The notes beneath the pieces were generated by a model. The model saw only the letters and a program-made list of their open reading frames with translations, did not search any database and was not told the origin of the DNA. The position numbers and the translations under genes were made by a program. DNA of 64,000 nucleotides from Aquimixticola soesokkakensis (GTDB taxonomy: Bacteria; Pseudomonadota; Alphaproteobacteria; Rhodobacterales; Rhodobacteraceae): assembly GCF_900172375.1 (NCBI RefSeq), contig NZ_FWFS01000001.1, forward strand, positions 1 through 64,000, given 5' to 3'. Shown here one piece after another: positions 37,052 through 46,868 of the stretch (positions within the stretch are counted from its first letter, which is position 1; every line of letters starts with the position of its first letter).

Positions 37052-40000
37052 TTACTCGGCGGGAATTGCGCCTTTTTCAAGCGTCAGCGGCGCTTTGAGG
37101 TTCGCAAGCATTTCCTTCGGGCAGACCTGAAGGAAGTTCGCCTTTTCGACATCCCAATGTTGCAGGATTTCCTTGGCGCGCCGCGAGCCGGTTTCAGCGG
37201 CGTGGCGTTCGATCAGCGACTTCAGCTGATGTTCCCAATGATCCACCGTCACGCCACAGGTCACCAGCGTTTCCATGTTCATCAGATGGCCCGACATGCC
37301 GTCGGGATCATACAGGTAGGCCATGCCACCCGTCATCCCCGCACCAAAGTTCGCGCCGATTTCACCAAGGATCACCGCGATGCCGCCGGTCATGTATTCA
37401 CAGCCGTTGGACCCGCAGCCCTCGATCACGGCCGTCGCCCCCGAGTTGCGCACGGCAAACCGTTCGCCCGCCCGCCCCGAGGCAAAGAGGTAGCCGTCGG
37501 TCGCGCCGTAGAGCACGGTATTGCCGATGATCGTGTTGTCGGCGGCTTTCAGCGGCGAGTTCATCGGCGGGCGCACCACGATGATACCGCCCGACAGACC
37601 CTTGCCGACATAGTCGTTGGAATCGCCGGAGACTTCGATCTTGAGGCCCGGAGCCGCAAAGGCACCAAGCGACTGACCCGCCGATCCCGTCAGCTTCACC
37701 GTGAGGTGATCGGGTTGCAGATTGTTGCGCATGCCAAAGCGCGACACGATATGCGACGAGGTGCGCGTGCCGATGGTGCGCAGCGTGTTTTGCACCGCAT
37801 AGGACAGCTGCATCTTTTCGCCATCGTTGAGGAAGCGCGCCGCATCCGACACGATCTGGGCGTCCAGCGTATCGGGCACCGCATTGCGCGGCTTGGAGCG
37901 GTCGTAAACGATCCGGTCCGAGCCATCGACGGTGATCAAAAGCGGGTTGAGGTCGAGGTCATCAAGATGGGCGGAGCCACGGCTGACCTGCGTCAACAGA
38001 TCGGCACGCCCGATGATTTCGTCCAGCGAACGCGCGCCGATAGAGGCCAGCAATTCACGCACTTCCTGAGCGTAGAAGGTAATGAGGTTCACCACCTTGT
38101 CGGCATTGCCCGTGAACTTGTCACGCAGCGCCTCGTCTTGGGTGCAGACACCCACGGGGCAGGTGTTCGACTGGCACTGACGCACCATGATACAGCCCAT
38201 TGCAATCAGCGCAGCGGTGCCGATGCCGTATTCCTCGGCGCCAAGCATCGCGGCCATGACCACGTCGCGCCCCGTGCGCAGACCACCATCGGTGCGCAGC
38301 GTCACGCGTTCGCGCAGGTTGTTCATCGCAAGCACCTGGTGCGCTTCGGTCAAACCCATTTCCCATGGCAGGCCCGCGAATTTGATCGAGGTCGCAGGCG
38401 AGGCACCCGTGCCGCCGTTGTGGCCCGAAATCAGAATGATGTCCGCCTTTGCCTTTGCCACACCGGCCGCAATCGTGCCCACGCCCGAGGAGGCCACCAG
38501 TTTCACGGTGACTTTGGCCTTGGGGTTGATCTGCTTGAGGTCGTAGATCAGCTGCGCCAGATCCTCGATCGAGTAGATATCGTGGTGCGGCGGCGGTGAA
38601 ATCAGCGTCACGCCTTTGGTCGAGTGGCGCAGCTTGGCGATCAGGTCCGTGACCTTCATGCCGGGCAGCTGCCCGCCTTCGCCGGGTTTTGCGCCCTGTG
38701 CCACTTTGATCTCAAGCTCTTCGCAGTGGATCAGGTATTCGGCGGTCACACCGAAACGACCCGAGGCCACCTGCTTGATCTTGGCCGATGCGTTGTCACC
38801 ATTGGGTTCGGGCGTGAAGTCATCGGGGCTTTCGCCGCCTTCACCGGAATCCGATTTCGCGCCGATGCGGTTCATCGCGATCGACAGGGTACGGTGCGCT
38901 TCGGGCGACAGGGCGCCCAGCGACATCCCCGGCGTCACAAAACGCTTGCGGATCGAGGTGATGCTTTCGACCTCTTCGATGGGCACGGGTTTGCCCATCG
39001 GTTTGATGTCGAGCAGATCGCGCAGATGCAACGGTGGATTCGCTTTCATCTTGGCGGAATACTGCTTCCACATCTCGTAGGATGCACGATCACAGGCCGC
39101 TTGCAGCATGTGCATCGACTGCGCCTCCCACGCGTGGCTTTCACCCGATTTGCGCGCTTTGTAGAACCCGCCGATGGGCAGCGTGTTGCCGCCAAGGAAA
39201 CCGGCGTGATGCACGGCCTCGACCTTGCGCTGGATACCGCCGACACCGATGCCGGAAATGCGCGAATGCATTCCGGGGAAATATTCGGCCACCATGGCGC
39301 GGCTCAGGCCCACGGCCTCGAAGTTCAACCCGCCACGATAGGAAGAAATCACCGAAATCCCCATCTTGGCCATGATCTTCAGCAGGCCCTGGTCGATGGC
39401 GTTGCGAAACCGTGCCGTTGCCTCGGTCAGCGTGCAGTCAAGCAGACCGCGCGAAATGCGGTCGGCAAGGCTGTCCTCGGCCAGATAGGCGTTCACGATT
39501 GTCGCGCCACAGCCGATGAGCACGGCAAAATAATGCGGATCGATACATTCCGCCGAACGCACACCGATAGAGCAGAAAGTGCGCAGACCTTTGCGCGTCA
39601 GCCACGAGTGAACGGCCGATGTCGCAAGGATCATCGGCATCGCCACTTTGGACTCCGACTGGTGCTGGTCGGTCAGAACGATGTGACCACCGCCCGAACG
39701 CACGGCATCCTCGGCCTCGGCGCGGATGCGTGCCAGACCGTCGCGCAGCGCGCCTTCGCCCGCATCCGCCGGGAAGGTACAGTCGATTTCCACCATCGGC
39801 GCGTTGAAATGGGTTTTCAGCGCCTCGAATTGAGCATTGCCGACAAAGGGGCTGTCCAGCACGATGATCTCGGTCTGGCTGCTGTCCTCGTCGAGCACGT
39901 TCTTGAGGTTGCCGAACCGCGTCTTGAGCGACATCACGCGGAATTCGCGCAACGAGTCGATCGGCGGGTTGGTCACCTGAGAAAAGTTCTGGCGGAAGAA

Positions 40001-41587
40001 ATGCGAGAGCGGGCGGTACTGGTTGGACAGCACGGCAGAGGGCGTATCGTCCCCCATCGACGCCAAAGCCTCTTTGCCATCCTCGGCCATGGGCGCAAGG
40101 ATTTGCTCAAGTTCTTCAATGGTGTAGCCCGCAGCGATCTGACGCTTTTTCAGCTCTGCACCTTCAAAAAGCGCCTTTTCGGTGAGACCCGAAAGCTCGC
40201 TATCGAGATCGTTGATCTTGCCGACCCAGTCCCCGAAGGGCTGGGCATTGGCCAGACGGTCTTTCATCTCGGTGTCGTTGTAGAGTTTGCCGTCTTTCAT
40301 ATCGACAGCAAGCATCTGACCCGGGCCAAGCGCGCCCTTTTCGACGACGGTGGCCTCGTCGGTGGGCACCATGCCCACTTCGGAGCCTGCAATCACAAGG
40401 CCGTCGCCGGTCACGACATAGCGCATCGGGCGCAGGCCGTTGCGATCCAGACCCGCACAGACCCAGCGGCCATCGGTCATCGCCAAAGCGGCGGGACCAT
40501 CCCACGGCTCCATCACGGAGTTCACGTAGGAATACATGTCGCGCCAGCTTTGCGGCAGTTCAATCGCCTGCTGGCTCCAGGATTCGGGGACCAGCATGGT
40601 TTTTGCCATCGGCGCCGAACGGCCCGCGCGCACCAGCACTTCGAAGACCGCATCAAGCGCGGCCGAGTCAGAGGCCGACTGCGGGATGATCGGTTTGATG
40701 TCTTCGGCCATATCGCCGAAGGTGCCCGAGGCCATGCGGATCTCGTGGCTTTTCATCCAGTTGACGTTGCCCTTGATCGTGTTGATCTCGCCGTTATGCG
40801 CCAACATGCGGAAGGGCTGGGCCAGCCACCACTGCGGGAAGGTGTTGGTGGAATAGCGCTGGTGGTAAATCGCAAAAGCGGATTCAAAGCGGTCATCCAT
40901 CAGGTCGGGATAGAACACCGCGACCTGTTCAGCCAGCATCATGCCCTTGTAGATGATCGAGCGACAGGACAGCGAGCAGAGGTAGAGATCGCGAATCCCC
41001 GCGGCAGAGGACGCTTTTTCGATGCGCCGACGGATCACATAAAGTTCGCGCTCAAAAGTTTCCTCGTCCACGCCTTTCGAGTTCGAGATCAGGATCTGCT
41101 CGATTTCGGGGCGGGTCGAATTGGCCTTTTCGCCCAGACATTGGGTGTTCACCGGAACGTGGCGCCAGCCGTAGATGTAATAGCCCATCCGCAGGACTTC
41201 GCTCTCGACGATGGTCCGGCAGGTTTCCTGTGCGCCAAAATCGGTCCGCGGCAGGAAAATCTGACCCACCGCCAACATTTCACCCTTGCGCGGCTTGTGG
41301 CCGGTGCGCGCGATCTGGTCCTCGAAGAAAGCGACGGGAATTTGCACGTGAATGCCCGCGCCATCGCCCGTTTTGCCATCCGCATCGACCGCCCCGCGGT
41401 GCCAGATGGCCTTCAGAGCGGCGATGCCGTTTTCAACAACCTTGCGGCTTTTGGAACCATCGACGGAGACGACAAGGCCGACACCACAGTTGGCGCGCTC
41501 GTCATCCATTTTGAACAGCGAATTTTCCGCCATCCACTCGCGTTTCGCTTCTTCGCGGGTAGCCCAGCTGTCATCAAATTTGGTCAT
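37052..41587 (-). CDS. gltB: Glutamate synthase (NADPH) large subunit
   Basis: Converts glutamine and 2-oxoglutarate to two glutamates, together with GltD. It has 1511 residues. The propeptide should be cleaved before Cys34 in ERANCGVGLVVSV, the N-terminal amidotransferase nucleophile. The FMN-binding barrel is in the middle, and the 3Fe-4S cysteines are in GCIMVRQCQSNTCPVGVCT. The C-terminal beta-helix domain is complete. It follows gltD on the same strand after 124 bp of hairpin-rich spacer. Confidence 0.96.
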   Translation of the reverse strand: MTKFDDSWATREEAKREWMAENSLFKMDDERANCGVGLVVSVDGSKSRKVVENGIAALKAIWHRGAVDADGKTGDGAGIHVQIPVAFFEDQIARTGHKPRKGEMLAVGQIFLPRTDFGAQETCRTIVESEVLRMGYYIYGWRHVPVNTQCLGEKANSTRPEIEQILISNSKGVDEETFERELYVIRRRIEKASSAAGIRDLYLCSLSCRSIIYKGMMLAEQVAVFYPDLMDDRFESAFAIYHQRYSTNTFPQWWLAQPFRMLAHNGEINTIKGNVNWMKSHEIRMASGTFGDMAEDIKPIIPQSASDSAALDAVFEVLVRAGRSAPMAKTMLVPESWSQQAIELPQSWRDMYSYVNSVMEPWDGPAALAMTDGRWVCAGLDRNGLRPMRYVVTGDGLVIAGSEVGMVPTDEATVVEKGALGPGQMLAVDMKDGKLYNDTEMKDRLANAQPFGDWVGKINDLDSELSGLTEKALFEGAELKKRQIAAGYTIEELEQILAPMAEDGKEALASMGDDTPSAVLSNQYRPLSHFFRQNFSQVTNPPIDSLREFRVMSLKTRFGNLKNVLDEDSSQTEIIVLDSPFVGNAQFEALKTHFNAPMVEIDCTFPADAGEGALRDGLARIRAEAEDAVRSGGGHIVLTDQHQSESKVAMPMILATSAVHSWLTRKGLRTFCSIGVRSAECIDPHYFAVLIGCGATIVNAYLAEDSLADRISRGLLDCTLTEATARFRNAIDQGLLKIMAKMGISVISSYRGGLNFEAVGLSRAMVAEYFPGMHSRISGIGVGGIQRKVEAVHHAGFLGGNTLPIGGFYKARKSGESHAWEAQSMHMLQAACDRASYEMWKQYSAKMKANPPLHLRDLLDIKPMGKPVPIEEVESITSIRKRFVTPGMSLGALSPEAHRTLSIAMNRIGAKSDSGEGGESPDDFTPEPNGDNASAKIKQVASGRFGVTAEYLIHCEELEIKVAQGAKPGEGGQLPGMKVTDLIAKLRHSTKGVTLISPPPHHDIYSIEDLAQLIYDLKQINPKAKVTVKLVASSGVGTIAAGVAKAKADIILISGHNGGTGASPATSIKFAGLPWEMGLTEAHQVLAMNNLRERVTLRTDGGLRTGRDVVMAAMLGAEEYGIGTAALIAMGCIMVRQCQSNTCPVGVCTQDEALRDKFTGNADKVVNLITFYAQEVRELLASIGARSLDEIIGRADLLTQVSRGSAHLDDLDLNPLLITVDGSDRIVYDRSKPRNAVPDTLDAQIVSDAARFLNDGEKMQLSYAVQNTLRTIGTRTSSHIVSRFGMRNNLQPDHLTVKLTGSAGQSLGAFAAPGLKIEVSGDSNDYVGKGLSGGIIVVRPPMNSPLKAADNTIIGNTVLYGATDGYLFASGRAGERFAVRNSGATAVIEGCGSNGCEYMTGGIAVILGEIGANFGAGMTGGMAYLYDPDGMSGHLMNMETLVTCGVTVDHWEHQLKSLIERHAAETGSRRAKEILQHWDVEKANFLQVCPKEMLANLKAPLTLEKGAIPAE

Positions 41588-41711
41588 ATGGAAACCCTTC
41601 CTTCACTGGATAGGTCAGGGCCGTGGCCCCAATGGAATTCGGTGTGTTCGCACAGGCGGGCGCGTGCCGACGCCTGTGCGGTACGGGGCAATCCTGCCCC
41701 GCGCTACATGC
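41588..41711 (-). promoter_or_regulatory. gltD-gltB spacer with two stem-loops and an ATAGGTCAG motif
   Basis: The spacer contains a perfect 10-bp inverted repeat (CGCACAGGCG at 41649-41658, CGCCTGTGCG at 41671-41680). Beside it is a GGGGCA-GGAT-TGCCCC hairpin near 41684-41700. The motif ATAGGTCAG is at 41610-41618, the same 9-mer as in the 11-bp inverted repeat upstream of gltD. A leader or regulatory role is an inference. Confidence 0.4.
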
Positions 41712-43151
41712 CTATTCGGCGGCCACGGAAGCCGCCTGATTGATGTATTCGACCATCGCATCTGCCGCTTCACGACCATCGCGGATCGCCCAGACCACAA
41801 GGCTTGCGCCGCGCTGGATATCCCCGCAGGCATAAACACCCTCGATGGCGGTCGCATGGCTGGTAAAGTCGGCTTTGACAGTGCCCCAACGGGTCACGTC
41901 CAGCCCCTCGGCCCCCCAAAGGGTCGGCAGATCCTCAGGCTCGAACCCGAGCGCCTTGACCACAAGATCGGCCTCTTCGATGTAATCGGCCCCTTCGATC
42001 ACTTCGGGGGATTGGCGCCCCGAGGCATCGGGCTGACCCAACCGCATTTTTTGCACCATCACGCCCGAAACGCTATCGCCCGCAGCCGCAAACCCCTTGG
42101 GCGCAGCAAGCCAGACGAATTCCACGCCTTCTTCCTCGGCGTTTTGCGTTTCGCGCTGGGAGCCGGGCATGTTGGCACGGTCGCGGCGATAGAGGCATTT
42201 GACCGAGGTCGCCCCCTGACGGATTGCCGTGCGCACACAGTCCATCGCCGTGTCACCACCGCCGATCACCACGACTTTTTTGCCCGCAGCGTTCAACTCG
42301 CCACTTTCGTATTCCTCGACCGTATCCCCGAATCCGACGCGGTTGGAACAGGTGAGATAGTCGATGGCCTTGACGATCCCGGCAGCGCCGGCACCGGGGC
42401 CTTGCAGGTCACGCGATTTGTAGACGCCGGTCGCAATCAGCACAGCGTCATGTTTGCCGCGGATCGCATCAAAGGTGATGTCCTCGCCGACATTGCAATT
42501 CAGCACGAACTCGACGCCGGATTTTTCCAACTGCTCGATGCGGCGCAACACCACATCCTTTTCCAGCTTGAAGCCCGGAATGCCGTACATCATCAGCCCG
42601 CCGGCGCGATCAGAACGCTCGTAGACCGTCACCTTCAGGCCCGCGCGGCGCAAACGGTCCGCTGCGGCCAGACCGCCGGGACCGGAGCCGATGATGCCCA
42701 CGGTTTCTTCACGCTCGACGGCGGGTTTGATGACTTCGACCCAGCCTTCTTCCCAGGCGGTGTCGGTGATGTATTTCTCGACCGAGCCGATGGTCACAGT
42801 GCCATGGCCGGATTGTTCGATCACGCAATTGCCCTCGCACAGGCGGTCCTGCGGGCAGATGCGGCCGCAGATCTCGGGAAAGGCGTTGGTCGCTTGCGAA
42901 ATTTCATACGCTTCCTTCAGGCGGCCCGTCGCGGTCAGGCGCAGCCAGTCGGGAATATTGTTGTGCAGCGGGCAGTGCGACTGGCAGTAGGGCACACCAC
43001 ATTGCGAACAACGCGAGGCTTGCTCGTCGGCTTTTTCGCGGGCAAACTCGGCGTAGATTTCATCAAAGTCCTGTTTACGGACATCGGCAGACCGTTTCGT
43101 CGGCATGTCCCGACCCACAGTCACAAATTTAAGCATCGGCTCTTTCGCCAT
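41712..43151 (-). CDS. gltD: Glutamate synthase (NADPH) small subunit
   Basis: The FAD subunit that feeds electrons from NADPH to GltB. It has 479 residues. The N-terminal iron-sulfur domain is CSQCGVPYCQSHCPLHNN and CGRICPQDRLCEGNC. The FAD motif is GSGPGGLAAADRLRRAG, and the NADPH motif is GGGDTAMDCVRTA. It precedes gltB on the same strand. Confidence 0.96.
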   Translation of the reverse strand: MAKEPMLKFVTVGRDMPTKRSADVRKQDFDEIYAEFAREKADEQASRCSQCGVPYCQSHCPLHNNIPDWLRLTATGRLKEAYEISQATNAFPEICGRICPQDRLCEGNCVIEQSGHGTVTIGSVEKYITDTAWEEGWVEVIKPAVEREETVGIIGSGPGGLAAADRLRRAGLKVTVYERSDRAGGLMMYGIPGFKLEKDVVLRRIEQLEKSGVEFVLNCNVGEDITFDAIRGKHDAVLIATGVYKSRDLQGPGAGAAGIVKAIDYLTCSNRVGFGDTVEEYESGELNAAGKKVVVIGGGDTAMDCVRTAIRQGATSVKCLYRRDRANMPGSQRETQNAEEEGVEFVWLAAPKGFAAAGDSVSGVMVQKMRLGQPDASGRQSPEVIEGADYIEEADLVVKALGFEPEDLPTLWGAEGLDVTRWGTVKADFTSHATAIEGVYACGDIQRGASLVVWAIRDGREAADAMVEYINQAASVAAE

Positions 43152-43220
43152 AGCACACCTCTCCCATAAACGATTGTCAGCTAGATAAACCGGGTCTGAA
43201 AAAATGAAAAGTCATAAGGA

Positions 43221-43289
43221 CTGACCTATTTGCGGATTTTTATAGCCCAGAAACTGAAATGTGGCAATATTCGATGAAAAATAGGTCAG
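43221..43289. repeat. 11-bp perfect inverted repeat upstream of gltD/uppP
   Basis: CTGACCTATTT begins at 43221 and AAATAGGTCAG ends at 43289, about 47 bp apart, between the divergent gltD and uppP. The arms match each other perfectly. The core 9-mer ATAGGTCAG appears a third time upstream of gltB. A regulator-binding operator is the simplest reading; no protein is known from sequence. Confidence 0.5.
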
Positions 43290-43366
43290 CATAGTTTCCA
43301 AACATACCGATTTCCCTGTAGAACCTGAACATATCGTCGCGCTGCGACTCAAAGGACTTTTCGACA

Positions 43367-44197
43367 ATGAGTATTCTCTACCTGCTGTTGGTCGCCATCA
43401 TCCAAGGCCTTACAGAATTTCTACCGGTCTCCTCTTCAGGCCACCTGATCCTGCTCCCCCTGCTCACCGGAATGCAAGACCAAGGCCAAGCAATTGACGT
43501 TGCTGTGCATGTTGGCACGCTGGGTGCCGTTATTTTCTACTTTTGGCGCGAAGTGCGCGTCGGTCTGCTGGGCATTCCGCGCATGTTGACCGGAAGAATC
43601 GACACCCCCGGCGCGAAACTGGCGTTCTTGCTGCTGATCGCGACCATCCCTGTCATCATCCTCGGTTTGATCCTCAGCGCAAGCGGCCTTTCGGATGCGC
43701 TGCGGTCGGTCAAAGTGATCGGCTGGACCATGCTGATTTTCGGGCTGGTGCTGTATTGGTTCGACCAGAAAGGCCCCGAAGTCAAAGAGGACCGCGACTG
43801 GACGCTCCGCGAGGCTGTGATTCTCGGCCTGTGGCAAGCGATTGCCCTGATCCCCGGCACGTCGCGCTCGGGCATCACGATGACGGGCGCGCGCGCGATG
43901 GGCTACAAGCGCGAGGATGCGGCGCGGATTTCCATGCTGATGTCGATCCCGACCATTCTGGCCTCCGGCCTTTTGCTTGGTGTCGAAGTTGCCGGTGATG
44001 CCAACTGGGCGCTGCTCAAAGATGCGGCGATCGGAGCCGTCTTTGCCTTTGGCGCCGCGCTTTTGGCGCTGACGCTGATGATGCGCCTGCTGCGCTCGAT
44101 CAGCTTTACGCCCTATGTGGTTTACCGTGTTCTCCTCGGCCTTATCCTGCTTGCGCTGGCCTATAGCGGGCACCTGCCGGATGTCTCGACCGTCTGA
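43367..44197 (+). CDS. uppP: Undecaprenyl-diphosphatase
   Basis: Dephosphorylates undecaprenyl pyrophosphate to recycle the lipid carrier for peptidoglycan and surface glycans. It has 276 residues and about eight helices. The two catalytic regions are GLTEFLPVSSSGHL and IPGTSRSGITMTGARAMGY. Confidence 0.95.
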   Translation: MSILYLLLVAIIQGLTEFLPVSSSGHLILLPLLTGMQDQGQAIDVAVHVGTLGAVIFYFWREVRVGLLGIPRMLTGRIDTPGAKLAFLLLIATIPVIILGLILSASGLSDALRSVKVIGWTMLIFGLVLYWFDQKGPEVKEDRDWTLREAVILGLWQAIALIPGTSRSGITMTGARAMGYKREDAARISMLMSIPTILASGLLLGVEVAGDANWALLKDAAIGAVFAFGAALLALTLMMRLLRSISFTPYVVYRVLLGLILLALAYSGHLPDVSTV

Positions 44198-44224
44198 CCC
44201 CACAAAATGCCCCCTCGCAAACAT

Positions 44225-44255
44225 AAAAAAAGCGCCCCCATCGGAGGCGCCTTTT
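44225..44255. terminator. Bidirectional terminator between uppP and the NDUFA9-like gene
   Basis: An A-run, then a GGCGCC/GCGCCC-type stem (arms AAGCGCC and GGCGCCTT), then TTTT. The genes on either side converge, so it may serve both. Confidence 0.7.
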
Positions 44256-44276
44256 CATCAGTTTCAGGCATTCAGA

Positions 44277-45263
44277 TCAGGACTGGCGCAACCCTTTGGC
44301 GCTGTCCTTGATCGCCGCATACTGCCCGGAGGGTCTGTAAACCCACAGGTAGTCGGGCAAAATCGCTTCCATTGCCGTGGGCTTGAGACCAAGTTGCGCA
44401 AAGCCCTGCGCACCCTCGGACACCACATTGTCGCGCGACAGGTTTTTCAACTGATCGCCGGTGAGAATGCTGTTATGAAACAGCCCCAAAGACACCGCCT
44501 GCAGTGCGCCAAAAGCGCCGGCCAAAATCTTGCCGACAAAAAACGGCTGGTTCATCACGAGGCGCTTGCGCTTGATGACCTTGAGCATCACCTGCATCAG
44601 GCTCGAGAGGCTTTCAACGTCGGGACCACCCAGTTCGTAAATCCCCCCCGGCGCATCGCCGGTGATACCCGCAACAGCCGCCTGGGCGACATCATCGACG
44701 TAAACCGGCTGGAACTGCGTCTTGCCGCCAAAGATCGGCAGCACGGGGGTCAGCGTGGCCATATGGCCAAAGCGGTTGAAGAATTCATCCTCGGACCCGA
44801 AAACAACGGAGGGTCGCAAGATCATCGCACCCGGGAAAGCCGACAGCACAGCCGCCTCGCCTTGCGCCTTGGTGCGCGCATAGTCGCTGTCGCTCTCGGC
44901 ATCCGCGCCAATGGCCGACAGATGCACCATTTTGGCGACGCCTTCCTCGGTGGCGATCCGCGCGATGCGCCCTGCCCCTTCGGTCTGGACAGCCTCAAAG
45001 CTGTTCTTGCCCTTTTCGGTCAGAACGCCGACGCAGTTGACCACCGCATCCGCCCCCTTCATCACCGCACGCACGGAGGCGTCGTCACGAATGTTGCAAA
45101 ACACCGGCTCGACCTGACCGACCGTCCCGTAGGGTTTGACGAACATGGCAAGGTTGGGGTTGCGCGTCGCCACACGGACCCGCCAACCGGCTTTGGCCAT
45201 ACGGCGCGCAATGTAGCGGCCGACAAATCCGGATCCGCCGTAGATCGTGACAAGCTTGGTCAT
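44277..45263 (-). CDS. Complex I NDUFA9-like NAD(P)-binding protein
   Basis: A 328-residue extended SDR of the NDUFA9/39-kDa group. The nucleotide-binding motif is VTIYGGSGFVGRYIARRMAKAG. The family's acidic/YxxxK pair is degenerate, as is usual for these scaffold-like proteins. In mitochondria the relative is an accessory subunit of complex I; in bacteria the role is uncertain. The start at 45261-45263 has GGAG seven bases upstream. Earlier in-frame starts are possible. Confidence 0.82.
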   Translation of the reverse strand: MTKLVTIYGGSGFVGRYIARRMAKAGWRVRVATRNPNLAMFVKPYGTVGQVEPVFCNIRDDASVRAVMKGADAVVNCVGVLTEKGKNSFEAVQTEGAGRIARIATEEGVAKMVHLSAIGADAESDSDYARTKAQGEAAVLSAFPGAMILRPSVVFGSEDEFFNRFGHMATLTPVLPIFGGKTQFQPVYVDDVAQAAVAGITGDAPGGIYELGGPDVESLSSLMQVMLKVIKRKRLVMNQPFFVGKILAGAFGALQAVSLGLFHNSILTGDQLKNLSRDNVVSEGAQGFAQLGLKPTAMEAILPDYLWVYRPSGQYAAIKDSAKGLRQS

Positions 45264-45403
45264 CTGCATCTCCACGTTCAAATGCTGCTTTTGCATAGCT
45301 TTTGCCACGCTTGAGGACAAGCTAGTATCGCCGCGCAAAGAAATCATGAAAAACCTCGTTGACACCCCCCGCCGCTCTGTTTAAACGGCGCTTCACGACA
45401 TCA

Positions 45404-45488
45404 GCCCAGATGGCGGAATTGGTAGACGCGCACGGTTCAGGTCCGTGTGCCGCAAGGCGTGGAGGTTCGAGTCCTCTTCTGGGCACCA
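45404..45488 (+). tRNA. tRNA-Leu (anticodon CAG)
   Basis: A complete class II tRNA: acceptor GCCCAGA, the anticodon stem-loop CACGG-TTCAGGT-CCGTG with anticodon CAG, an extended variable arm, T-loop GTTCGAGTC and encoded CCA at 45486-45488. Confidence 0.97.
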
Positions 45489-45581
45489 AGTCTTTCCGAC
45501 TACCAAAGGAAAGGCGCAGGCGGCAGGCGCAGCAAGATCGCGCCGCGCATCACGGCCCTTCATAGGAGCATTCGCAGCATT

Positions 45582-46211
45582 ATGAAGAAGAGCCCCAAAA
45601 CCACCAATTTCCTCTATCAAGGCGACCTGCCCGACGATCTCGATCTTGGCCCTGTTGTCGCGATCGATTGCGAGACGATGGGTTTGAACCCGCACCGCGA
45701 CCGTCTGTGCCTTGTGCAGCTGTCAAGCGGCGATGGTCAGGCCCATATGGTGCAGATCGCGCGCGGACAAACGCAGGCCCCGAATCTGTGCAAACTTCTG
45801 CAAGATCCTGATGTATTGAAACTTTTCCATTACGGTCGCTTTGATATCGCCGCGATGTTCAACACCTTTGGCGCTTTGGCACAGCCCGTTTATTGCACCA
45901 AGATTGCCGCCAAGCTGGTGCGGACCTTCACCGACCGCCACGGGTTGAAAAACCTCTGCGAAGCGCTGTTGAAGGTCGATATCTCCAAATACCAACAGAT
46001 GAGCGACTGGGGCGCTGCCGAACTGACCGCGGCGCAGCTCGACTATGCCGCGTCGGATGTGCTGTACCTCCATCGTCTGCGCGCGGCGCTCGATGACATG
46101 CTGCTGCGCGAGGATCGCATGGCGCTGGCGCAGTCGTGTTTCGACTTTTTGCCGACGCGCGCGCAACTTGATTTGGCCGGATGGCCCGACGTGGACATCT
46201 TTTCGCACTAA
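45582..46211 (+). CDS. rnd: Ribonuclease D (short form)
   Basis: A 209-residue 3'-5' exoribonuclease of the DEDDy class, lacking the HRDC domains of long RNase D. The Exo motifs are VVAIDCETMGL (D, E), LKLFHYGRFDIAAMF (D) and LDYAASDVLYLHRLR (Y, D). It likely takes part in stable-RNA 3' processing. It follows tRNA-Leu by about 94 bp. Confidence 0.9.
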   Translation: MKKSPKTTNFLYQGDLPDDLDLGPVVAIDCETMGLNPHRDRLCLVQLSSGDGQAHMVQIARGQTQAPNLCKLLQDPDVLKLFHYGRFDIAAMFNTFGALAQPVYCTKIAAKLVRTFTDRHGLKNLCEALLKVDISKYQQMSDWGAAELTAAQLDYAASDVLYLHRLRAALDDMLLREDRMALAQSCFDFLPTRAQLDLAGWPDVDIFSH

Positions 46212-46247
46212 CCGCCCAACGGGCCGCCCATCGGGAGCACTTGGTAC

Positions 46248-46853
46248 ATGGCCGTTTTCGACAACCGTCATTCGCGCGCCGTGGCCTATGCCAAAGTGAT
46301 CCTGCCCCTCGCGGCTTTGGCGATGCTCGCCACGCTGTTCCTGTTTGATCGCGCCCCCGGCACCGCTGATTCGATCCCCTACGCCCGCGTCGATGTCGAA
46401 ACATTGGCGCGCGAACAGCGTCTCGGCAATCCGACCTACGGGACCGTGACCGAGGATGGCACCGCCATCACCTTTCGCGCCAATGCGGTGCGCCCCGAAG
46501 CGGGTGAAAGCGATGTGGTCAATGCAGCGCGCATGACGGCGCGTTTCGAGACCCCTGACGGGGCCACGCTGGATCTGACTGCGGATGAAGGGGTCATCGA
46601 CGGGCGGGCGCGGATTGCGGAACTGGGCGGGTCTGTCGACATCGTGACCTCCACTGGTTATCGCATGACCACCGACCGGATCGCCGCCGAACTGGACCGA
46701 TCCACTGTCGAGACCACCGGCGCGGTGCAGGGCAGTGGCCCGGCTGGCACGCTGGAGGCGGGGCGGATGATTCTGACACAGGATGCCAGTAGCGGTCAGT
46801 ATCTTCTGGTTTTCAACGCTGGCGTGAAGCTGGTATACGTGCCGCAGAAATAG
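46248..46853 (+). CDS. lptC: LPS export protein LptC
   Basis: A 201-residue bitopic inner-membrane protein linking the LptBFG ABC transporter to LptA. One N-terminal helix (VAYAKVILPLAALAMLATLFLF) precedes a periplasmic beta-jellyroll domain. It lies directly before lptA and lptB, as expected. Confidence 0.88.
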   Translation: MAVFDNRHSRAVAYAKVILPLAALAMLATLFLFDRAPGTADSIPYARVDVETLAREQRLGNPTYGTVTEDGTAITFRANAVRPEAGESDVVNAARMTARFETPDGATLDLTADEGVIDGRARIAELGGSVDIVTSTGYRMTTDRIAAELDRSTVETTGAVQGSGPAGTLEAGRMILTQDASSGQYLLVFNAGVKLVYVPQK

Positions 46854-46868
46854 ACAGGACATCCCAGA

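Noticed and set aside
38624-41743. 1039-residue plus-strand frame over gltB
   Set aside because: It is antisense to gltB, has shadow-frame composition and no family.
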